Origin: Alistipes sp.
Lineage (GTDB): Bacteria > Bacteroidota > Bacteroidia > Bacteroidales > Rikenellaceae
Direction of reading: 5' to 3'
Assembly: GCA_017421945.1 (NCBI GenBank)
Contig: JAFOHD010000037.1
Coordinates: 1-40,249, forward strand
Length of the DNA stretch: 40,249 nucleotides
Under the pieces are notes generated by a model, which saw only the letters and a program-made list of their open reading frames with translations, made no database searches and was not told the DNA's origin. How positions within the stretch are numbered: position 1 is the stretch's first letter; every line of letters begins with the position of its first letter. The translations under genes were made by a program, and so were the position numbers. Below are positions 1 to 8,691 of this stretch, piece by piece.

Positions 1-1
1 T

Positions 2-538
2 ACGACTGTGGACTTCCTGCCTGCGTTGAATCGTGATTTCAGCAGAGTGGAGAAGGCTGTTGCCCAGTTGCAGGAAGCCAACAATGCAAGGTTTGTGTTC
101 TCCATGATGCTCGGAACCAACGACTCGGCATCTACGGGGCCTACGGGCGCGCCCGTAAGTAATGAGGATTACAAAAAGAATATCCTCACCATCGTGGCTC
201 GCCTGCGCGAGATGTGTCCCGGAGCGATATTTATTCTTCAGCGTCCTGTGTGGTACAGTCCCAACACATACAACGGAGCCCGCTACCTGGTGGCGGGACT
301 CAACCGTGTGACGGACTATCTCAATGTTCTTGTAGAGCTTGCCAACGAGAATCCCGACATTTACCTGGGTGATTGCGATAGTTACGATTTGTTTAGGTTG
401 CAGTACCGCAAGTATATGTTTGCCGAGGAGGGTAATGCCGGCACATTCTATCTCCATCCAAACGAGGCGGGAGCCAAGAAGATGGCCAAGAACTGGGCTA
501 AGGCAATCGTGGCTGCTGTTGAAGCGGCATCACGTTAA
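2..538 (+). CDS. SGNH/GDSL-type esterase, C-terminal part (5' end outside window)
   Basis: This is the C-terminal part of an SGNH-hydrolase-fold esterase or lipase. The reading frame is open to the left edge, so the true start and the catalytic-serine block lie outside the window. A GTG at position 8 is in frame, but nothing marks it as a start. About 35 residues in, the motif LGTND matches the GxND oxyanion-hole block of the family. Near the end, YLHPNEAGAKKMA matches the last block, which carries the catalytic His. In Bacteroidales such domains often remove acetyl groups from glycans; that role is inferred and the substrate is unknown. The gene ends 62 bases before rpoN, with no clear terminator between them. 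Confidence 0.72.
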   Translation, partial: TTVDFLPALNRDFSRVEKAVAQLQEANNARFVFSMMLGTNDSASTGPTGAPVSNEDYKKNILTIVARLREMCPGAIFILQRPVWYSPNTYNGARYLVAGLNRVTDYLNVLVELANENPDIYLGDCDSYDLFRLQYRKYMFAEEGNAGTFYLHPNEAGAKKMAKNWAKAIVAAVEAASR

Positions 539-600
539 TAACTCATTTTATGAATTGAAGGAACCTGTCGAGGTGGAACTATATAAACTGAAATGTAATA

Positions 601-2013
601 ATGGCTATTTCACAACGTCAGATTCAGAAACAATTACAGACACTCTCACCCCAACAGATACAGATGATAAAGCTGTTGGAGTTGCCTGCACTTCAGCTTG
701 AGCAACGTATTAAGCAGGAGATTGAGGAGAATGTCGTGCTTGAAGAGGAGGAGAAGAAAGAAGAGGATGCGGAGCAAATATCGGTAGATGATTATCTGCG
801 CGAGGATGATACTCCGGGTTATAAGATGCGTACCAACAACTTCTCAAAGGATGAGAAGCAGCGACATGTAACACTTAGCGAGGGACTCTCCATGCAGGAG
901 TACCTCACAGGGCAGCTCGGTTATCGAAATCTTCAGGACGAGGAGCGTCAGGTGGCAGAGTTTCTAATAGGTAGCATTGATGAAGATGGTTATTTGCGTC
1001 GTGATATGGAGTCTATATCCGATGATATAGCCTTCTCGCTGGGTATTGAGACTACACCCGAGCAACTGGAGCGTTTGCTGTCGATTATTCATCAGTTGGA
1101 GCCCGCGGGCATTGGAGCGCGTAGCTTGCAGGAGTGTCTGCTTTTGCAGATGAAGCAACGCCGCGTTGATACCCCGGCCAAGCGTTTGGCACTGAAGATT
1201 CTAACGTCACATTTTGAGGAGTTTGTAAAAAAACATTACGAGAAACTAATCTTGAGGCTTGGTGCCAGTGAGGATGATTTTCGTGATGCCATAGAAGAGA
1301 TAAAGCACCTCTCGCCCAAACCTGGCAATCTCTATTCCGATGGGCGTTTTGATACTTCGCCATACATCATCCCCGACTTTACGATTGATTATCATGATGG
1401 ACAGTTTGACCTATCGCTCAATTCGTATAATATTCCCGAGGTGAAGATTAATCGCAACTACATGGAGATGATTCGCAACATGGTTGCTTCCGATGGTCAC
1501 ATCTCGGAAAAGGATAAGGAGGCTGTGCAGTTTGTCAAGAGCAAGATAGATTCTGCCAAGTGGTTTATATCGGCCATCAAGCAACGTCACGACACCCTGA
1601 TGCGTACCATGCAGGAGATTCTCAATTTCCAGCGGGAGTATTTCAAGGATGGTGATAAGAGTAAGCTCCGCCCTATGATATTGAAGGATATTGCTGACCG
1701 AGCGGGACTTGATGTATCGACCATCTCGCGAGTGGTGAACAGCAAATATGCCCAGACGCATTTTGGTATTATACTGCTCAAATCATTATTCTCGGAGGCT
1801 ATGCAGACCGAAAGTGGTGAGATAGTGTCGAGTTATGAAATTAAGAACATACTTCAGACGTGTATTGATGAGGAGGATAAGCGTCATCCGCTGACTGATG
1901 AGACGCTTATGAACATTCTCAACAGCAAGGGTTATTGCATTGCACGCCGCACGGTGGCGAAGTATCGTGAGATGCTCGACATTCCCGTGGCACGTCTTAG
2001 AAAACAGATTTAA
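601..2013 (+). CDS. rpoN: RNA polymerase sigma-54 factor
   Basis: This encodes sigma-54, which directs RNA polymerase to -24/-12 promoters that need an AAA+ activator. The 470-residue length is typical. The N-terminus (residues 1-50, with QLQTLSPQQIQMIKLLELP) is the glutamine- and leucine-rich activator-contact region. An acidic linker follows at about residues 45-65, then the core-binding domain. A helix-turn-helix lies near residues 360-385 (IADRAGLDVSTISRVVNSK). The RpoN box is ARRTVAKYRE at residues 448-457, very close to consensus. The ATG at 601 gives the canonical MAISQRQIQKQLQ start. The gene ends two bases before a small membrane-protein gene, so the two are probably cotranscribed. 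No bacterial enhancer-binding protein is visible in this window. Confidence 0.97.
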   Translation: MAISQRQIQKQLQTLSPQQIQMIKLLELPALQLEQRIKQEIEENVVLEEEEKKEEDAEQISVDDYLREDDTPGYKMRTNNFSKDEKQRHVTLSEGLSMQEYLTGQLGYRNLQDEERQVAEFLIGSIDEDGYLRRDMESISDDIAFSLGIETTPEQLERLLSIIHQLEPAGIGARSLQECLLLQMKQRRVDTPAKRLALKILTSHFEEFVKKHYEKLILRLGASEDDFRDAIEEIKHLSPKPGNLYSDGRFDTSPYIIPDFTIDYHDGQFDLSLNSYNIPEVKINRNYMEMIRNMVASDGHISEKDKEAVQFVKSKIDSAKWFISAIKQRHDTLMRTMQEILNFQREYFKDGDKSKLRPMILKDIADRAGLDVSTISRVVNSKYAQTHFGIILLKSLFSEAMQTESGEIVSSYEIKNILQTCIDEEDKRHPLTDETLMNILNSKGYCIARRTVAKYREMLDIPVARLRKQI

Positions 2014-2015
2014 GA

Positions 2016-2624
2016 ATGTTGAATAAATCAGCAAAGATATTGTCGTGGGTGTTGCATCCCTTTGTAGTACCCATATATGTAATGCTTATACTGCTCTTCA
2101 CAAATACTGTTCACTCTTATTATGCCTTGAGGGTGAAGGTTTATCTGTTGTGGAGTGTAGCACTCTATACGCTTGTTTTGCCGGGACTTACGCTGGCTTT
2201 GCTCAAACGTTTGCAGGAGTTGCGTCGTGTGCGTATAAATAAACGTCAGTTTATTGTCATAGCTTTGTTGGTTGGTGCTGTGTGTTATGTGTTGTGTGCC
2301 ATGACCATGATGCGTGCGCCGTCACTTGCGCTGTTTCGAAAGATGGCTGTGGCGGGCATGACGTGTTACCTATTCTGCCTTATCTCAATGCTATTTTCAC
2401 GTGTGAGCCTACATCTTACGGCTATGGGTGCTGTGGTTGCACTCTTTGTTCTGCTCAATATCTTGGGCGAACTCTCGCTATTTGGCGAACTGCTTGTCGC
2501 CATTCTGCTCTCGGGCATGCTCGCTTCGGCGAGATTGTATATGGGACGTAATCGCAGTCGTCAGGTTTTGGCTGGTTTTGTGGGTGGATTCTGCTGCTGC
2601 GCCATAGCCATGATGTGGTTGTAG
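2016..2624 (+). CDS. Integral membrane protein, possibly PAP2-like fold
   Basis: This is a very hydrophobic protein of 202 residues with about five or six predicted membrane segments spread over its length. The N-terminus (SAKILSWVLHPFVVPIYVMLILL) is reminiscent of membrane proteins annotated as PAP2-superfamily-like in Bacteroidetes. I do not see the KxxxxxxRP, SGH or HxxxD catalytic motifs of active PAP2 phosphatases, so an enzymatic role is not supported. It starts two bases after rpoN stops and is followed by a perfect hairpin terminator, so it is probably the last gene of the rpoN unit. Function unknown. Confidence 0.75.
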   Translation: MLNKSAKILSWVLHPFVVPIYVMLILLFTNTVHSYYALRVKVYLLWSVALYTLVLPGLTLALLKRLQELRRVRINKRQFIVIALLVGAVCYVLCAMTMMRAPSLALFRKMAVAGMTCYLFCLISMLFSRVSLHLTAMGAVVALFVLLNILGELSLFGELLVAILLSGMLASARLYMGRNRSRQVLAGFVGGFCCCAIAMMWL

Positions 2625-2671
2625 GAGAGAGATGGAAATCAAGGAATGATGGTAATCTGATTATAAAGTGT

Positions 2672-2700
2672 AAAAAATGGAATAACATTCCATTTTTTTG
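2672..2700 (+). terminator. Perfect hairpin terminator after the rpoN unit
   Basis: A perfect 12-bp inverted repeat (2672-2683 with 2687-2698) encloses a 3-base loop. One arm begins with six A and the other ends in a run of T, so it can stop transcription from either side. It lies between the small membrane protein and the ROK gene. Confidence 0.75.
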
Positions 2701-2711
2701 TATAAAATTGC

Positions 2712-2719
2712 TATCTTTG
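2712..2719 (+). promoter_or_regulatory. Bacteroidetes -7 box before the ROK gene
   Basis: TATCTTTG matches the Bacteroidetes -7 consensus TAnnTTTG and lies 33 bases before the ROK start codon. No convincing -33 TTTG is seen at the usual 19-21 base spacing, so the promoter is supported only by its -7 box. Confidence 0.5.
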
Positions 2720-2752
2720 AAAGAGTTATGAACCTTAAAAACATATACCCTA

Positions 2753-3862
2753 ATGTATAGAGATGACAATCGTACCGTCATTACACTTGATGCCGGTGGT
2801 ACAAACTTCGTTTTTGGCGCAATGCGCGCAAATAAATTCATTATCGAACCTATCACAAAACCATCAAATGCTCAGGATTTGGATTTGTGCATGCAGACCT
2901 TGGTGGCGGGTTTTGAGGAGGTTATTGCCAAGCTCGATTGTAAGCCAGTGGCTATCAGTTTTGCTTTCCCCGGCCCTGCCGATTATGCTAATGGTATAGT
3001 GGGCGGATTCTATATGCCTAACTTCCCATCGTTCCGTGATGGTGTTGCGCTGGGCCCATTCCTTGAGGAGAAGTTTGGAATACCTGTATATATTAATAAC
3101 GATGCCGACCTCTATGCCTATGGTGAGGCTTTGGCAGGAGCATTGCCATCGGTGAATGAGAAACTGGAGGCTATGGGTAGTGCCAAGCGTTACAAGACTC
3201 TGTTGGGTTACACGTTTGGTACAGGTTTCGGTATGGGATTTGTGACCGATGGAGAGTTACATACGGGTGATAACTCATGTATTGAAACCTTCTGCCTGCG
3301 CCATAAGCATATGCCTGATGTCATGGTTGAGGATGGTGTGGCTGTGAGAGCCGTGAAGAGAGTTTATAAGGAGGCTTCGGGTATTGATGACCCAACGCTT
3401 GAGCCAAAAGATATCTACGATATTGCCGAGGGTAAGCGTGAGGGTGACCAGGAAGCCGCACGCAAGGCATTCGCCACAATGGGCGAGGTTGCGGGTGATG
3501 CCATGGCTACGGCTGTTACACTTATTGATGGTTTGATTGTCATAGGTGGAGGTATCACTGCCGCAGCGAAGTATATCATGCCATCGTTGTTTAAGGAGAT
3601 GCGCGCACAGATGCGCTCAATTTCGGGCGATGAGTTTGACCGTGTGCAGATGAGGGTATATAATCTGGACGATGAGAAGGAGTTTGCCGACTTCGCACGT
3701 GGCGCATCGCGCGATTTGAAGGTTTATGGAACCGACAAGGTTGTGACCTATGACCCACAGAAGCGTATTGGAGTGATGATTTCAAAGATTGGTGCCAGCA
3801 CAGCCATCTCTCTTGGAGCATATGCGTATGCCCTGAATGAGATTGATAAGCTCAAGGCGTAA
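2753..3862 (+). CDS. ROK-family protein (sugar kinase-like)
   Basis: This 369-residue protein has the ROK/actin-like ATPase fold. The phosphate-1 loop is LDAGGTNFVFG (residues 10-20). The catalytic region INNDADLYAYGEA contains the Asp expected to act as base. A second phosphate motif TFGTGFGMGFV and the adenosine motif LIVIGGGIT follow. The canonical ROK zinc motif CxCGxxGCxE is missing: at that place the protein reads GDNSCIETFC. ROK kinases phosphorylate glucose, N-acetylmannosamine or similar sugars at the cytoplasmic face; the substrate here cannot be read. No helix-turn-helix precedes the domain, so it is not an NagC/XylR-type repressor. It is transcribed alone, between two hairpin terminators. 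Confidence 0.85.
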   Translation: MYRDDNRTVITLDAGGTNFVFGAMRANKFIIEPITKPSNAQDLDLCMQTLVAGFEEVIAKLDCKPVAISFAFPGPADYANGIVGGFYMPNFPSFRDGVALGPFLEEKFGIPVYINNDADLYAYGEALAGALPSVNEKLEAMGSAKRYKTLLGYTFGTGFGMGFVTDGELHTGDNSCIETFCLRHKHMPDVMVEDGVAVRAVKRVYKEASGIDDPTLEPKDIYDIAEGKREGDQEAARKAFATMGEVAGDAMATAVTLIDGLIVIGGGITAAAKYIMPSLFKEMRAQMRSISGDEFDRVQMRVYNLDDEKEFADFARGASRDLKVYGTDKVVTYDPQKRIGVMISKIGASTAISLGAYAYALNEIDKLKA

Positions 3863-3884
3863 GCCGTTTATGTAATATAAAAAT

Positions 3885-3913
3885 TAAGGGGTTGCATTTG
3901 AAGCAACCCCTTA
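3885..3913. terminator. Bidirectional terminator between convergent genes
   Basis: An 11-bp perfect inverted repeat (3885-3895 with 3903-3913) has a 7-base loop. It sits between the plus-strand ROK gene and the minus-strand outer-membrane gene, which converge here, so it can serve both. Confidence 0.75.
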
Positions 3914-3938
3914 TTACTTGATGTAAAAAACAGACCTA

Positions 3939-6830
3939 TTAGAATCCTCCGTGACCGCCACCAAAGCCGCCACCAAAGCCGCCGCCTGGGCCACCCATGC
4001 CACCACGAATCTCGCCCATGCCACCGCCGTGCATCATGGATGGGTCAAATCCGCCACGCTGCTGCGATGATGACTGGTTGCCTGTGTTGCGGCGCAGGTT
4101 GTAGGTGAACTTGATGCCGAAGTAACGACCTATGACGCTACTCATAGACGTCTGCATGTATTGAGAGTTCCATGAACGGTTGAAGCCGTCGTTGCGATTG
4201 AATACGTCGTTGGCTACAAGTTGTACCTCGCCCATCTTCTTCAGAATCTTCATACCTATGCCGAAGTTGCAAATCAGATTCTCATGCTCGAGCTGGCTTG
4301 CAAGCTGGTTCAGACCCTGCACCTTCGAGTAGTTGGCATTGGCACTCAACGTCAGACCAAAACCGAATACCACGCGAATGTTACCGAACAGGTTGTGATT
4401 AAGCTCCTCGCGATTGCTCTCGGGCGATGTGGAGTTGGTTACATTGCTGTATGATGGATGGTAGGCGAAGCGGAAGTCAACGTAGTCGCTGAAGTTGCTG
4501 CCCAGCGACATACCTCCACCTACGGTACGACGCTTCGAGTAGTTCTTCTGCCAATCTACCTCACCGCCATTCCATCTACCTATGAGCGAAGGTGACTGGT
4601 TCATACCACCATTGGCATCGATGTTGAAGTTGCAACCAATCCATGTGATGGGGAATCCAAAGCTCACATGTCCTCCGTAGTTCCATGCTCCATCGGTATT
4701 CACAGGTTGGCTGTACTGTCCCGTAGGAGAGAGGGTTGTGAGCAGCTTGCCGTCGGGGCTTATAACCTGATATCCGGGGCTGTTTCGGATTACGGCATTT
4801 ACAATTGAACGCTGAGCTATCGAACCATACACGCCGACCGAGAATGTCATGCCGTTTTCAATACCCGAATAGTTGTAATTAAGGTTTGCACGATGTGAGT
4901 ACGATGGCTTCAGGTTGGGGTTACCAGCCGAGATGTGGTTTACGTTTGAGATGTCCACCACATCCTGCAACTGACCAACCGAAGGATTCGATGTTGAAGA
5001 GTTCACACGCACCATCAGTCTGTTCTCCATGTTGAGCTTTATGCGTGACATCAGCGAGTAGGTGAAGTTCTCAAACTTTTTCTCTGGCAGGGTGTAGAGC
5101 GCAGGGTATAGTCGCTCGCTGTTCATCGTCACGTGCTGATAGTTCAAGCGTCCCGAGATAGACGTACCCTCATTACCATAGCGGAAGCCTGGTCCTACAC
5201 GCTGCGTGAGGTACGAGGTGTTGTGGCTGTTGGAGTACTCGGGGGCAATATCGGGAAGATAAATTTTATTCTCAAAGTCGTAGAGGTGTGTCAGACGGTC
5301 GGCATCCGATTCGTTGTAGTTGGCGTTGTAGCCGATGGTTACCTGTGCGTGAGAACCGATAGGCTCGGCATAGGTGATACCTCCGTTGAGGCTGTAGCCA
5401 TAGTTGTCGGAGCCTGCTCGCTGCTGGATAGGGGCATCGTTTACACGCTTCTCGGAGTAGTTCTCGCTGTCGGAGTTGCTTGTGTTGTAGTTTGCTCCGA
5501 AGTTCACCTGGAACGTGCGGCCAGCCTTCTCGCCGATACGCACCATATAGTGACCGTTGATGCCGGTGTTGATGTTGTCGCTCTCGCTCTGGCTCCAGTT
5601 GTTAAGCGTAATATCATCTCCGCTTACAGGGAAGTAGTTGCTTGCACTTGTGCCGTTGCTTTGGTTATCGCTTGTGGAAATCTGCGCACGCAACATCAGA
5701 CGCTGACGCTCGTTGATTTTCCACTCTAAGCGGGTGTTGAATGAGTGGCTGTGGCCTTTGCCTCGGCTGTTGCTGTTGGAAATCTGCTGCTGGTAGATGT
5801 CGCTCGCGTTTGACGCAATCTCCTCGTCGGTGAGGAAGTAGTCGCGGTCGCTCCAGCTCCAATGCTTGTTGTTGTTGGCGTTGAATGTGTAGCTGCCCTC
5901 CAACTTGATTTTGTCGTTCTCGCCCCACTGTGCGATATAGTTGATACCACCCATGCCCATCTTTGAGTCGGAGTTGCCGTTCATGTTGTTGGCACGGAAG
6001 CGCAGGGTGGTCTTTGACACCTTGCGGAAGAAACTCACGTTGCCATCAATCGAGCCATAGTGCTGGGTGTCGTCATGTTTCTTGGGCTCAAAGGCATACA
6101 TGGCGTTGAACTTACCGAAGATGGCTGTCTTGATTTTTGTTACAAGGTTGATAGCCTTGTAGCTGTTGCCGTCGTCGATACCCGAGAACTCGGCCTCGTC
6201 GCTGAGCTTGTCAAACACCTCCACCGACTTAATCTGGTCGGCAGGGATGGTCTTGATGGCTGTGGATACGTCACTGCCGAAGAACTCACGTCCATCGACG
6301 AGTATCTTCTGCACGGTCTCTCCCTGTGTAGTGATTGTTCCGCCATCAACTTTAAGACCCGGCATCTTTGCCAGCAATTCATCAGCATCGGCGTCGGGCA
6401 ACACCTTGAATGCAGCGGCATTATATGATATGGTATCTCCATTTATAGATGTTCTGATGGCCTGCGTAACCACGCTCACCTCGTCAATCTTGTGCTGCTC
6501 CATCTCGACCTCCCACTCGGGAACTTCCAGATTCTTGCCTCGCTCGACAACAATCTCCATAGTGTCGGCAACATATCCCAGTGAAGAGGCTATCATGCGG
6601 TACTTGCCCGCCGCAACCTGCTTGAACTGATATGCACCACGAATAGCTGTGAGGGTGTATTTCTTGTCGAGAGTGTCGCGCAGCGACATCAACTCGACTT
6701 GTGCGCCCACAACACCATCCTTGACATCATTCTCGACACAGGTGATGATACCGCTAACAGTTACTCTTGCCTGTGCCATGATAGAAATTGACATCAGTGC
6801 AAATACGAAACTCAATAAAATCTTTCTCAT
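3939..6830 (-). CDS. Outer-membrane beta-barrel protein (TonB-dependent-receptor-like) with Gly-rich tail
   Basis: This 963-residue protein starts at the ATG ending at 6830 with the signal peptide MRKILLSFVFALMSISIMAQA; the frame runs further upstream, but that would place extra residues before the signal. A carboxypeptidase-regulatory-like beta-sandwich spans about residues 23-110. It is followed by a plug-like segment (DADELLAKMPGLKVDGG, then ILVDGREFFGSD) and a long barrel rich in Asn, Ser and aromatic residues. This layout matches the Bacteroidetes outer-membrane barrel family related to TonB receptors but lacking a SusD partner. The last 40 residues are a glycine-rich, Met/Phe-containing tail ending in GGHGGF. 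The cargo is unknown. It is a single-gene unit with a -7 box at 6858-6865. Confidence 0.85.
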   Translation of the reverse strand: MRKILLSFVFALMSISIMAQARVTVSGIITCVENDVKDGVVGAQVELMSLRDTLDKKYTLTAIRGAYQFKQVAAGKYRMIASSLGYVADTMEIVVERGKNLEVPEWEVEMEQHKIDEVSVVTQAIRTSINGDTISYNAAAFKVLPDADADELLAKMPGLKVDGGTITTQGETVQKILVDGREFFGSDVSTAIKTIPADQIKSVEVFDKLSDEAEFSGIDDGNSYKAINLVTKIKTAIFGKFNAMYAFEPKKHDDTQHYGSIDGNVSFFRKVSKTTLRFRANNMNGNSDSKMGMGGINYIAQWGENDKIKLEGSYTFNANNNKHWSWSDRDYFLTDEEIASNASDIYQQQISNSNSRGKGHSHSFNTRLEWKINERQRLMLRAQISTSDNQSNGTSASNYFPVSGDDITLNNWSQSESDNINTGINGHYMVRIGEKAGRTFQVNFGANYNTSNSDSENYSEKRVNDAPIQQRAGSDNYGYSLNGGITYAEPIGSHAQVTIGYNANYNESDADRLTHLYDFENKIYLPDIAPEYSNSHNTSYLTQRVGPGFRYGNEGTSISGRLNYQHVTMNSERLYPALYTLPEKKFENFTYSLMSRIKLNMENRLMVRVNSSTSNPSVGQLQDVVDISNVNHISAGNPNLKPSYSHRANLNYNYSGIENGMTFSVGVYGSIAQRSIVNAVIRNSPGYQVISPDGKLLTTLSPTGQYSQPVNTDGAWNYGGHVSFGFPITWIGCNFNIDANGGMNQSPSLIGRWNGGEVDWQKNYSKRRTVGGGMSLGSNFSDYVDFRFAYHPSYSNVTNSTSPESNREELNHNLFGNIRVVFGFGLTLSANANYSKVQGLNQLASQLEHENLICNFGIGMKILKKMGEVQLVANDVFNRNDGFNRSWNSQYMQTSMSSVIGRYFGIKFTYNLRRNTGNQSSSQQRGGFDPSMMHGGGMGEIRGGMGGPGGGFGGGFGGGHGGF

Positions 6831-6857
6831 TATTTTGTGTTTTTTATTTTCTCGCCA

Positions 6858-6865
6858 CAAAAATA
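6858..6865 (-). promoter_or_regulatory. -7 box for the outer-membrane barrel gene
   Basis: On the minus strand this reads TATTTTTG, an exact TAnnTTTG match 27 bases before the ATG at 6830. It supports that start, since the longer frame beginning at 6911 would lie upstream of the promoter. The -33 element is not clear. Confidence 0.5.
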
Positions 6866-6965
6866 CACATAAAATGTTATGAAAAGGATTTATTGTTGGT
6901 GAAACGACCAAAAGCGGAGGTTAACCGACCGAGAGCAAATGTGAGTGTGCGGTGAAGCGGCAACT

Positions 6966-7400
6966 TTAGAGATTCATTTTATAGACATTGGTGAATTTCT
7001 GCTCAAAGCCACTGCTGCGATAAAGTTCGTTGGCCGCTATGCGTGAAGGATTGGAGGTGAGCATAAGGGTGCAGGGTGCAAGTGTGCGTACATAGTCAAT
7101 GGCATGGTCAAGGAGCTTTTTGCCATAACCCTTGCCGCGCTGTGAACTATCTACAACCACATCCTCAATCCATGCCTTGCGTCCCGTAGGCGAGAAGTAG
7201 TTCCCCACGGTTATCATGCCTGCGATGCCTTCGTCTGTGTGCAGTAGAAATATGGCCGTTGAGGGGTTTTCTATCATACGGGAGAGTTGCTGCGAGGAGG
7301 GAATCTGGCACGATGGCGATAACTGCACCAGCAGCGATGCAATGACCTCTGTGGTGTGACAGTCGATTGCGGTGAGCCTCTTAATTGATGGTTGTGACAT
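6966..7400 (-). CDS. GNAT-family N-acetyltransferase
   Basis: This 144-residue protein is a typical single-domain GNAT enzyme, which moves an acetyl group from acetyl-CoA to an amine. The acetyl-CoA pyrophosphate loop (motif A) is VVVDSSQRGKGYGKKLL, with Q87-R88-G89-K90-G91-Y92-G93 matching Q/RxxGxG/A. It is preceded by the expected beta-4 strand (AWIEDVVV). The C-terminus (AANELYRSSGFEQKFTNVYKMNL) carries the motif-B tyrosine and the usual GF turn. The substrate cannot be told. It starts two bases after the YitT-family gene stops, so the two form an operon read from the minus strand. Confidence 0.88.
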   Translation of the reverse strand: MSQPSIKRLTAIDCHTTEVIASLLVQLSPSCQIPSSQQLSRMIENPSTAIFLLHTDEGIAGMITVGNYFSPTGRKAWIEDVVVDSSQRGKGYGKKLLDHAIDYVRTLAPCTLMLTSNPSRIAANELYRSSGFEQKFTNVYKMNL

Positions 7401-7402
7401 TA

Positions 7403-8305
7403 TTACAGCTTAATAGGTTGGAATCCCTTGCCATAGACGCCCATCACCGAGCCTACGGTCATAAATGCGTTGGGGTCTATCTCCTTCACATATTTAAGTA
7501 TGGTAGGTGTTTCGCGATTGCTGCACACCACCATTACCATCTTCGAATGGGTGCGGGTGTAGCCGCCCTCGGCATCAAGCAGGGTGACGCCACGCTTCAG
7601 TTGCATGTTGAGCACCTGGGTAATCTCGTCGTACTTGGGCGAAATGATAAATACCTGACTCGACTGCTTGTTGCCTGCCAGCACCATATCGACAGTATAA
7701 CCGAAAACAAGTGTCATGATGTAACCATATATGGCTGCATCAATGGTAAATCCAACGGTGAGCGAAGATGCTATAATCAGCAAGTCGAGTATGAAGATTA
7801 TTCTGCCGTAACTTATTGAGCGAAACCTGTTTATAATCATGGCGAGGATGTCGGTTCCACCTGCTGAACCGCCCTGTATGATTGCCATGGCCACGCCAAA
7901 ACCCGTAATCACGCCACCCACGACCATCGACAGAAAGCGGTCGATGTGCAAGAAATCGTCGGTGGGGAGTATATCCTGCCAGCAGTTCATCGACATTGAC
8001 AAAACAAAAATGCAATATATGGTTTTGATGCCAAACCTCCAACCCAAGACAAAGCCTGCTATCAACAACAATACAACATTTATAAATAGCACAATAGTAC
8101 CAATCTTAACCTCCCAGCCTACGGTGTTTTGCAGAGCTGTGCTGATTACTATGGCAAGACCCGATGCAGCACCGCTGGTACTTTTGGCGGGAAGCACACA
8201 TCCAATCCATCCGAAAGAGTAGAGGCACATGCCAATAGTCATGATGATGTACTCCTTGATTGTGGTGAGTACTTTGTGCTGCTGTTTCTTTGGAACCGAT
8301 GTCAT
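7403..8305 (-). CDS. YitT-family membrane protein (YitT + DUF2179)
   Basis: This 300-residue protein has a short cytoplasmic N-terminus, then five or six membrane segments between about residues 15 and 190 with the family pattern VLPAKSTSGAASGLAIVIS and GGSAGGTDILAMIINR. A soluble DUF2179 domain fills about residues 210-290 (SSQVFIISPKYDEITQVLNMQLKRG is its first strand and helix, and HSKMVMVVCSN follows). The YitT family is widespread but its transport role is unproven. The gene lies just upstream of the GNAT gene in the same unit. Confidence 0.88.
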   Translation of the reverse strand: MTSVPKKQQHKVLTTIKEYIIMTIGMCLYSFGWIGCVLPAKSTSGAASGLAIVISTALQNTVGWEVKIGTIVLFINVVLLLIAGFVLGWRFGIKTIYCIFVLSMSMNCWQDILPTDDFLHIDRFLSMVVGGVITGFGVAMAIIQGGSAGGTDILAMIINRFRSISYGRIIFILDLLIIASSLTVGFTIDAAIYGYIMTLVFGYTVDMVLAGNKQSSQVFIISPKYDEITQVLNMQLKRGVTLLDAEGGYTRTHSKMVMVVCSNRETPTILKYVKEIDPNAFMTVGSVMGVYGKGFQPIKL

Positions 8306-8691
8306 AATTGTTGTAACAGGTTTGTTTCAAGATGTGAAGATAATATAAATTCTGGAATGTTAGCCATTTTGGAAGGAAAAATTGGAAAGAAAAATTAGGG
8401 TAATATAATGCTTGACAGAAAATTATCTATGAGATATACAATGTTCAAAAAGTACACATGATAGCACAATGGATAAAAATGGAATATTTTGTGACTCAAA
8501 ATTGAGAACAATCTTTTCCTATGTATAACTATATTTGCCGCTGTTTGCCGACAGAGAGTATATTGCCGAATATGGCATTTTCGTTTTGGTCAAAAGGTGC
8601 AAAAAATGGGTAAAAAAACACAAAAACGTGAAAACTTTTTTTGTTTTTAAGTTTTCTGAGAGTATATTTGCATCCGTAAAATTGGCAAAAA
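8306..8691. other. Divergent intergenic region between yitT-type gene and tetR
   Basis: This 386-base stretch separates the divergent YitT-family and TetR genes. It is strongly AT-rich and I see no convincing gene in it. The TetR promoter lies at its right end (8640-8670). A second exact -7 box, TATATTTG, occurs at 8530-8537, but its nearest TTG is 25 bases upstream, too far for a standard promoter. On the minus strand only a weak TATCTTCA lies before the YitT gene. No clear palindromic operator for the TetR protein was found by eye. Confidence 0.5.
8640..8670 (+). promoter_or_regulatory. Consensus Bacteroidetes promoter for tetR-efflux operon
   Basis: TTTG at 8640-8643, a 19-base spacer and TATATTTG at 8663-8670 match the Bacteroidetes housekeeping promoter exactly. 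The TetR ATG follows 21 bases after the -7 box, giving a short leader. Because the efflux genes follow without a gap, this probably drives the whole operon. Confidence 0.75.

Noticed and set aside
339..701. 120-codon plus-strand frame bridging the esterase end and rpoN start
   Set aside because: It overlaps two well-supported genes in another frame and has no recognisable domain.
3950..4030. Short-period repeat near 3950-4030, possible CRISPR or tandem array
   Set aside because: It is the coding sequence of a glycine-rich protein tail; there are no spacers or conserved repeats of CRISPR length.
5133..5729. 198-codon open frame on the plus strand inside the outer-membrane barrel gene
   Set aside because: It is antisense to a well-supported gene, is made of Val/Ala/Leu/Gly-biased shadow codons, and has no domain or promoter.
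8530..8537. TATATTTG as a second promoter upstream of tetR
   Set aside because: The nearest -33-like TTG is 25 bases away, against a normal 19-21; the site at 8640-8670 is much better.
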